Source: Actinobacteria bacterium UBA5176
GTDB lineage: Bacteria; Actinomycetota; UBA4738
Reading direction: 5' to 3'
Length of the DNA stretch: 19,633 nt
NCBI GenBank assembly: GCA_002413305.1
Contig: DHWS01000129.1
Span: 32,938 to 52,570 of the forward strand
Below the pieces are notes generated by a model. The model was not told where the DNA came from, made no database searches, and saw only the letters and a list, made by a program, of their open reading frames with translations. Shown here piece after piece: positions 15,640 through 19,633 of this stretch. Both the position numbers and the translations under genes were made by a program. The first letter of the stretch is position 1, and each line of letters starts with the position of its first letter.

Positions 15640-15912
15640 TGCCCGGCGGCCACAGGGCACCCCGCGGAGGCGGTCGAGCTGCTGGCTGCCGTTCACGCCG
15701 AGCCGATCAGCGCCCAGCAACCGTTCACGGCCAACACGCCGATCAAGGACGTCGCCGCTGCGGCACTTGTCGAACTCCGCGATGCGCTCGGCCCCGATGA
15801 GTACTCGGCGGCGCTTGCCCGCGGAACATCGACCCCATTCGAGGTGGTGGCGAAGGAGCTGATGACTGCTTCGGTCGAACGAGAGGGGGATCGGGGGTTG
15901 TCCGATCCGTAA
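15640..15912 (+). pseudogene. C-terminal remnant of a probable LuxR/AfsR-type regulator
   Basis: About 90 codons are open to the TAA at 15910-15912 without a start codon. The reading GHPAEAVELLAAVHAEP, then VELRDALGPDEYSAALARG, then TPFEVVAKELMTAS matches the end of large actinobacterial regulators (TPR-bearing LuxR, AfsR or cyclase-ATPase types), which typically finish with an alanine-rich helix pair of the form LGEEAFAAAWAEGRAMSLEEAVA. Only this tail is present, starting right after the broken sulfatase-like gene, so it is a leftover of a deletion or rearrangement. It is too short to regulate anything. Identification is by pattern memory and moderately sure. Confidence 0.5.
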
Positions 15913-16041
15913 CGCGGCCCTCGAAAAGGGCTCTCTTCGACCACACCCTCCTCCCGTCCCCCTCGTCACTCGTCACACACCTTCACCTTCACAGCGAAAT
16001 CCAATCCTTGTGTCCTTTTCGTGAACCCGGAAAGCCCGCCG

Positions 16042-16067
16042 GGAACCGCGGCCATCCTCACCGCGTC
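16042..16067 (+). promoter_or_regulatory. Possible ECF-sigma-type promoter of the second WhiB gene (GGAAC, 17 bp, CGTC)
   Basis: GGAAC (16042-16046) and CGTC (16064-16067), 17 bp apart, match the pattern used by stress-responsive extracytoplasmic-function sigma factors. The predicted leader is about 55 nt. The 218-nt gap from 15913 to 16130 holds nothing else recognisable apart from an unused ribosome-site-like AAGGAGA at 16084-16090. Confidence 0.28.
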
Positions 16068-16130
16068 CCGGTACGAACAACCGAAGGAGACCTCTGGCGC
16101 CCGACGGGCAGCACCTGGAAAGGCTGCGAG

Positions 16131-16424
16131 ATGGCTGCGAACACCTGGGAGTACGGCTGGCAGTGGCGGGCCGCATGTCGCGGCGAGGACACGAAGCTCT
16201 TCTTCCCGCCGAACCGCTTCGAGCCCAAGGAGGAGCGCCTCCACCGCGAGCACCGGGCCAAGGCCATCTGCGCGACCTGCCCGGTGCGGGTCGAATGCCT
16301 CGAGTACGCCGTGAGGACCCGGGAGCCGCACGGCGTGTGGGGCGGCCTGAACGAGCTCGAACGGCGCCTGCTCCTCCGGGAGCGCGAACGCCGAGCCGAT
16401 CCCGGCCTGCACTCGGTGGGCTGA
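16131..16424 (+). CDS. Second WhiB-family iron-sulfur regulator
   Basis: 97 residues from ATG 16131, with GGAAAGG (16118-16124) about 6 nt upstream. The frame is open further upstream, but that part has no family similarity. Cysteines C16, C47, C50 and C56 give C-x30-C-x2-C-x5-C, with GVWGG at 68-72 and a charged tail (RERERRAD). It shares AKAIC-x2-CPV-x3-ECL and GVWGGL with the WhiB at 4877, but the first loop is longer (30 against 22 residues between the first two cysteines) and includes FFPPNRFEPKEERL, so this is not a recent duplicate. It is expected to carry a redox-sensitive [4Fe-4S] cluster and act in transcription. It lies 41 nt upstream of the RidA gene on the same strand and could read into it, although RidA seems to have its own promoter. 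Confidence 0.92.
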   Translation: MAANTWEYGWQWRAACRGEDTKLFFPPNRFEPKEERLHREHRAKAICATCPVRVECLEYAVRTREPHGVWGGLNELERRLLLRERERRADPGLHSVG

Positions 16425-16450
16425 CGCACACGCCGCCGCTTGCCATCGGG

Positions 16451-16456
16451 TAGCGT
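16451..16456 (+). promoter_or_regulatory. -10 box TAGCGT for the RidA-family gene (leaderless)
   Basis: TAGCGT lies 9 nt before the ATG at 16466, the same layout as at 1793 and 7415. No ribosome site is present in the gap, which supports a leaderless start at this ATG. Confidence 0.45.
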
Positions 16457-16465
16457 TTCGGCCCG

Positions 16466-16927
16466 ATGGATGCCGAACGCCGCCTGGCCGAGCTCGGGAT
16501 CGACCTCCCCCCCGTCGCCGCTCCGGTCGCCTCCTACGTCCCGGTAGTGGTCTCGGGCTCCCTGGCCTTCGTCGCGGGGCAGGTCCCCCTGTCCGAGGGG
16601 AAGCTGCTGTGGTCGGGAAAGCTCGGCGCGGAGCTCGATGTCCCGGCTGGTGCGCAGGCCGCCCGGCGGTGCGGGTTGCAGGCGCTGGCCGCGCTCCGTT
16701 CGGAGCTCGGGAGCCTGGATCGGATCCGGCGGGTGGTCCGTGTCGGGGTGTTCGTCGCTTCGGCCGAAGGCTTCATCGACCAGCCGAAGGTGGCGAACGG
16801 CGCAAGCGACCTGTTCGCGGAGGTCTTCGGGGAGCCCGGGCGGCACGCCCGGGCAGCTGTTGGAGTCGCCGAGTTGCCGCTGGGCGCACCGGTCGAGGTC
16901 GAAGTGACCGTCGAGATCGAGTCGTAG
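16466..16927 (+). CDS. RidA/YjgF-family protein (Rv3678c-like)
   Basis: 153 residues. The family order is visible: ELGIDLPPVAAPVASYVP, then VVSGSLAFVAGQVPLSEGK, then ARRCGLQALAALRSELGSLD, then VVRVGVFVASAEGFIDQPKV, then ARAAVGVAELPLGAPVEVEV. RidA proteins are trimers that remove reactive enamine or imine intermediates. The arginine that binds the substrate carboxylate in RidA lies before the final VGVAELPLG block; here HARAAVG supplies an arginine (near residue 131), though the alignment is by eye. The longer N-terminus fits the atypical group next to the Get3-like ATPases in mycobacteria (Rv3678c), not the short enteric RidA. Here the ATPase gene is about 9 kb away, with accessory genes between. 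It converges with selB with one base between stop codons. Confidence 0.9.
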   Translation: MDAERRLAELGIDLPPVAAPVASYVPVVVSGSLAFVAGQVPLSEGKLLWSGKLGAELDVPAGAQAARRCGLQALAALRSELGSLDRIRRVVRVGVFVASAEGFIDQPKVANGASDLFAEVFGEPGRHARAAVGVAELPLGAPVEVEVTVEIES

Positions 16928-16928
16928 T

Positions 16929-18785
16929 TCAGCCCCGCATCACCCGAAGGTCGCCCTGCCGGCGGGTCAGGCCGCCCGCGTCGAAGTGCTCGAGGATCGG
17001 CAGGGCGTACTTCCGGCTGGTGCCCAGCGCTTCGCGGAACGCGCTCACCGTGATCCCCGGCGGGTGGGCGAGGTCTCGGACGATGCGCTCGGCTCGCGCC
17101 ATGAGCTCGGGCGAGATCACGATGTCGGGTGAGACCCGGACCAGGCGTCCGTCCGCGCACGCAGCTCGGATCAGCTCGGGGCCGAACCCGGCGGCGACGA
17201 GCTCCTTCACGGTGGGCGGGCTGGGCTCGGCGCTGCGGACCGCTTCCACCAGCCGTCCGGCGTCGTCACGGCCGGCGGTGGACGGCTGGTGCGAGCTGAG
17301 GCGGACGACCGTATGGTCGCGAACGATCAGCCCCGAAGCCGACAGGTGGCCGAGGATCGCTTCGAACAGGTCCTGCTCGACCAGGCCGCGAAGGGTTCGA
17401 ACCACATCGGAGACCTCCGCCCCGGGGCTGAGCGGGTGCGCCACATGATGGGCGCGGAGCGCTTCGACCACTCTGACCGTGACCGATTCGAGGAACCAGC
17501 CGGCGACCAGCCAGGATCCCAGCTGGTGTGCGCGTGCCGGGCGCGCACCCGCGGTCGAGCCGGTGAGGGCGTGGACGTCGGCGGTGCGCAGCCGGCCGCG
17601 CTCCTCCACGAGCAGCGCAGGAAGGTCCTCGCGCCCCGTGGACAGACGAGCCTCCAGTCGGGCCATGGCGTTGGTTCCCGGTCGCAGGGGCGGGTCCGTG
17701 TCCAGGACGAGCCCGCCCGCCACCGTCTGCTGGCGTCCGGCCTCGCGAAGGACGAATGCGTCCTTGAAGTCCAGGACGACCGAGGACGAGAGCCGGATCC
17801 TGGCGAACGCCTGCCGCTCGGGGAGCAGCTCGGAGGCTCCCACGAACCGAAGCCTCGCGTCGCGCTCGGCCGAGCCAGCGTAGAACTTGAACGCGCCCCG
17901 TGAGGTGAGCGGATGGTCGAGGGTTCGAACCGGACGCAGCAGCACCTCGATGGTCGTGGATGGCCGCCAGTCGCCGGGCAGCACCAGCGCGTCGCCGCGA
18001 ACCAGATCGGCCTTCGTCGTGCCGGCCAGGTTGACGGCCAGACGCGACACCGGCCGCGCTTCCTGCAGGGAGCGCTTGTGGGTCTGCAGGCCGCGGATCC
18101 GCGCTCGGTGCCCGGACGGGAGGACTTCGGCCTCCATGCCCACCGCCAGGGGCCCGCCGGTCAGCGTCCCGGTCACCACCGTACCCGCGCCCTTGATGGT
18201 GAACACGCGGTCCACGAACTGGCGCGGTCGCCCATCGCTCGCCGGCACGGGTGCGCGGGCGATCATCGCTTCGAGGGCTTCGCGGAGCGCGTCGACCCCC
18301 TGGCCGGAGAAGGCCGAACACGGCACGATCGGCGCGCCGGCCAGCGCGGTATGGGCGAGCCGCCCGCGTACGTGGTCGATCCGCGCGGCGAGCGTTTCGT
18401 CGTCGACCAGGTCCGTCTTGGTCAGTGCGATGACGGCGCCTTCCACGCCCAGCAGGTCCACGATCTCGAGGTGCTCCTCGGACTGCGGCTTCCACCCCTC
18501 GTCGGCGGCCACGACGAACAGCACCAGCCGGACGGGTCCGACGCCGGCCAGCATGTTCCGGACGAAACGCTCGTGGCCGGGGACGTCGACGAAGCCGACC
18601 TCCTGGCCCGAGGGCAGCGTGGCCCAGGCGAACCCCAGGTCGATGGTCAGCCCGCGCCGCTTCTCCTCCGCCAGACGGTCCGGATCGATGCCGGTCAGCT
18701 TCAGGATCAGGGCCGACTTGCCGTGGTCGACGTGCCCGGCCGTGGCGACGACCCGAAGGGTCCGGTCGGCGTCGCCCGGCTCCAT
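16929..18785 (-). CDS. selB: Selenocysteine-specific elongation factor SelB
   Basis: 618 residues. The GTPase domain has GHVDHGKS (17-24), RGLTID (44-49), DVPGHE (67-72) and TKTD (122-125), all intact. EF-Tu-like domains II and III follow (about 185-360, with FTIKGAGTVVTGTLTGG). The C-terminal half carries winged-helix repeats ending in GTSRKYALPILEHFDAGG and the final RQGDLRV, as in SelB domain 4, which binds the SECIS hairpin in selenoprotein mRNA. SelB delivers Sec-tRNA(Sec) to in-frame UGA codons on the ribosome. The length is normal for bacterial SelB. The ATG is 11 nt after the selA stop codon, and GGAG lies directly against it, so translation is probably coupled to selA. The tRNA-Sec and selD genes are not in the window. 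Confidence 0.96.
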   Translation of the reverse strand: MEPGDADRTLRVVATAGHVDHGKSALILKLTGIDPDRLAEEKRRGLTIDLGFAWATLPSGQEVGFVDVPGHERFVRNMLAGVGPVRLVLFVVAADEGWKPQSEEHLEIVDLLGVEGAVIALTKTDLVDDETLAARIDHVRGRLAHTALAGAPIVPCSAFSGQGVDALREALEAMIARAPVPASDGRPRQFVDRVFTIKGAGTVVTGTLTGGPLAVGMEAEVLPSGHRARIRGLQTHKRSLQEARPVSRLAVNLAGTTKADLVRGDALVLPGDWRPSTTIEVLLRPVRTLDHPLTSRGAFKFYAGSAERDARLRFVGASELLPERQAFARIRLSSSVVLDFKDAFVLREAGRQQTVAGGLVLDTDPPLRPGTNAMARLEARLSTGREDLPALLVEERGRLRTADVHALTGSTAGARPARAHQLGSWLVAGWFLESVTVRVVEALRAHHVAHPLSPGAEVSDVVRTLRGLVEQDLFEAILGHLSASGLIVRDHTVVRLSSHQPSTAGRDDAGRLVEAVRSAEPSPPTVKELVAAGFGPELIRAACADGRLVRVSPDIVISPELMARAERIVRDLAHPPGITVSAFREALGTSRKYALPILEHFDAGGLTRRQGDLRVMRG

Positions 18786-18796
18786 CTCCGGGCGGG

Positions 18797-19633
18797 TCAG
18801 GCCTGGCCCAGGGCGTACCGGACCGCACGCACCAGGCGGTCGTCGCTCTCCGGCGGCACGGTTCGAAGGTCGAACACGAGCAGGCCGTCGTCCGCGCGAC
18901 AGAAGACCGGCGGCCGGCCGTTCCGCAGCCGGGCCGCGGTGGCCGCCGGATCGGCGACGGGGATGGCAACCTCGGCCGAGGGCACCACGTAGCCCGGCAA
19001 CGTGCCGCCGCCGACGACCGACCCGCCTTTACGCGCCTTCGCCCCCTTGAAGCAGGACGCCAGTGCCCGGGCTCGTTCGAACAGGTGACCCTGCGGGCTC
19101 GCCAGGAACTGCCAGAGCGGGATCTCCTCGCGACGTCCGGTAGCGTACAGACGGAGCACCGATTCCAGCGCGGCGACCTGCATCTTGTCCACGCGGACCG
19201 CCCGTGCCATGGGATGGCGGCGGAGGCGTTCGATCAGGCCGGACCGCCCGGCGACGATCCCTGCCTGTGGGCCACCGAGGAGCTTGTCGCCGGAGAACGA
19301 GACCAGGTCGGCGCCTTGGTCCAGCGCTTCGCGGACGGCCGGTTCCTCCTTCGGGATCCCCGGGTAGCGGTCGAGGAGCCCGCTGCCGACGTCGAACAGC
19401 AGCGGTACCTTCGACTGCTGGGCCAGCGCGGCCAGCTCTGCCACGGGGACGACGTTCGTGAAGCCCACCACCCGGTAGTTGCTGGGATGGACCTTGAGGA
19501 TCAAGCCGGTCTTCGGGCCGAGCGCCTTGCGGTAGTCGCCGGCCCGGGTCCGGTTCGTCGTGCCGACCTCCACCAGGCGCGCGCCCGAGGCGGCCATGAT
19601 GTCGGGGAGGCGGAACTCGCCGCCGATCTCGAT
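18797..19633 (-). CDS. selA: L-seryl-tRNA(Sec) selenium transferase SelA, N-terminus cut by window edge
   Basis: 278 C-terminal residues are visible; the gene begins beyond the right edge. The first visible residues IEIGGEFRLPDIM, followed by GARLVEVGTTNRT, are SelA signatures. The pyridoxal-phosphate lysine lies in SFSGDKLLGGPQAG (Lys codon 19283-19285). Further family blocks are LILKVHPSNYRVVGF and RVDKMQVAALESVLRLY. SelA converts Ser-tRNA(Sec) to Sec-tRNA(Sec) using selenophosphate and works as a large ring in the cytosol. The C-terminus (DDRLVRAVRYALGQA) is intact and selB follows after 11 nt, so the two form an operon. The promoter lies outside the window. Confidence 0.96.
   Translation of the reverse strand: MEIGGEFRLPDIMAASGARLVEVGTTNRTRAGDYRKALGPKTGLILKVHPSNYRVVGFTNVVPVAELAALAQQSKVPLLFDVGSGLLDRYPGIPKEEPAVREALDQGADLVSFSGDKLLGGPQAGIVAGRSGLIERLRRHPMARAVRVDKMQVAALESVLRLYATGRREEIPLWQFLASPQGHLFERARALASCFKGAKARKGGSVVGGGTLPGYVVPSAEVAIPVADPAATAARLRNGRPPVFCRADDGLLVFDLRTVPPESDDRLVRAVRYALGQA

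Noticed and set aside
1..19633. CRISPR array, prophage, insertion sequence or toxin-antitoxin pair
   Set aside because: I saw no regularly spaced repeats, terminal inverted repeats, transposase or integrase motifs, or small paired genes of that type on either strand.

Overview
This looks like chromosomal DNA of a high-GC member of the Actinomycetota, probably from a poorly sampled lineage. The evidence is two WhiB-type iron-sulfur regulators, a class A penicillin-binding protein with C-terminal PASTA repeats, an ArsA/Get3-like ATPase in the known actinobacterial neighbourhood, and TANNNT -10 boxes placed 8-10 nt before several start codons (leaderless or nearly leaderless transcripts). No phage, transposase, CRISPR array, rRNA or tRNA gene was seen.

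Left block (1-7364): a secreted PGRP-type amidase (cut by the left edge), a membrane-anchored metallophosphoesterase, a divergent GatB/YqeY-domain protein, a bifunctional PASTA penicillin-binding protein, a divergent WhiB protein and a fused double ArsA/Get3-like ATPase. From memory, order and relative strands match the M. tuberculosis segment Rv3679-Rv3680-whiB4-ponA2-Rv3683. The block combines peptidoglycan synthesis and cleavage with a redox-type regulator and a dimer-like ATPase.

Middle block (7430-15912): accessory genes that separate this cluster from its usual RidA neighbour. It holds an NfeD-like membrane protein whose protease domain seems to lack the catalytic Ser and Lys, a small GYD-domain protein, two convergent secreted Asp-box (BNR/sialidase-fold) proteins with similar promoters, a phosphoesterase of the phospholipase C/acid phosphatase family whose signal peptide is frameshifted, a sulfatase-like gene broken by at least three frameshifts, and the C-terminal remnant of a probable LuxR/AfsR-type regulator. 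The stretch 12.85-15.9 kb is the only part with broken frames.

Right block (16042-19633): a second WhiB gene, a leaderless RidA-family gene (Rv3678c-like position), and a selA-selB operon on the minus strand, with selA cut by the right edge. The organism is therefore expected to make selenoproteins, although none is encoded here. RidA and SelB converge with one base between their stop codons.
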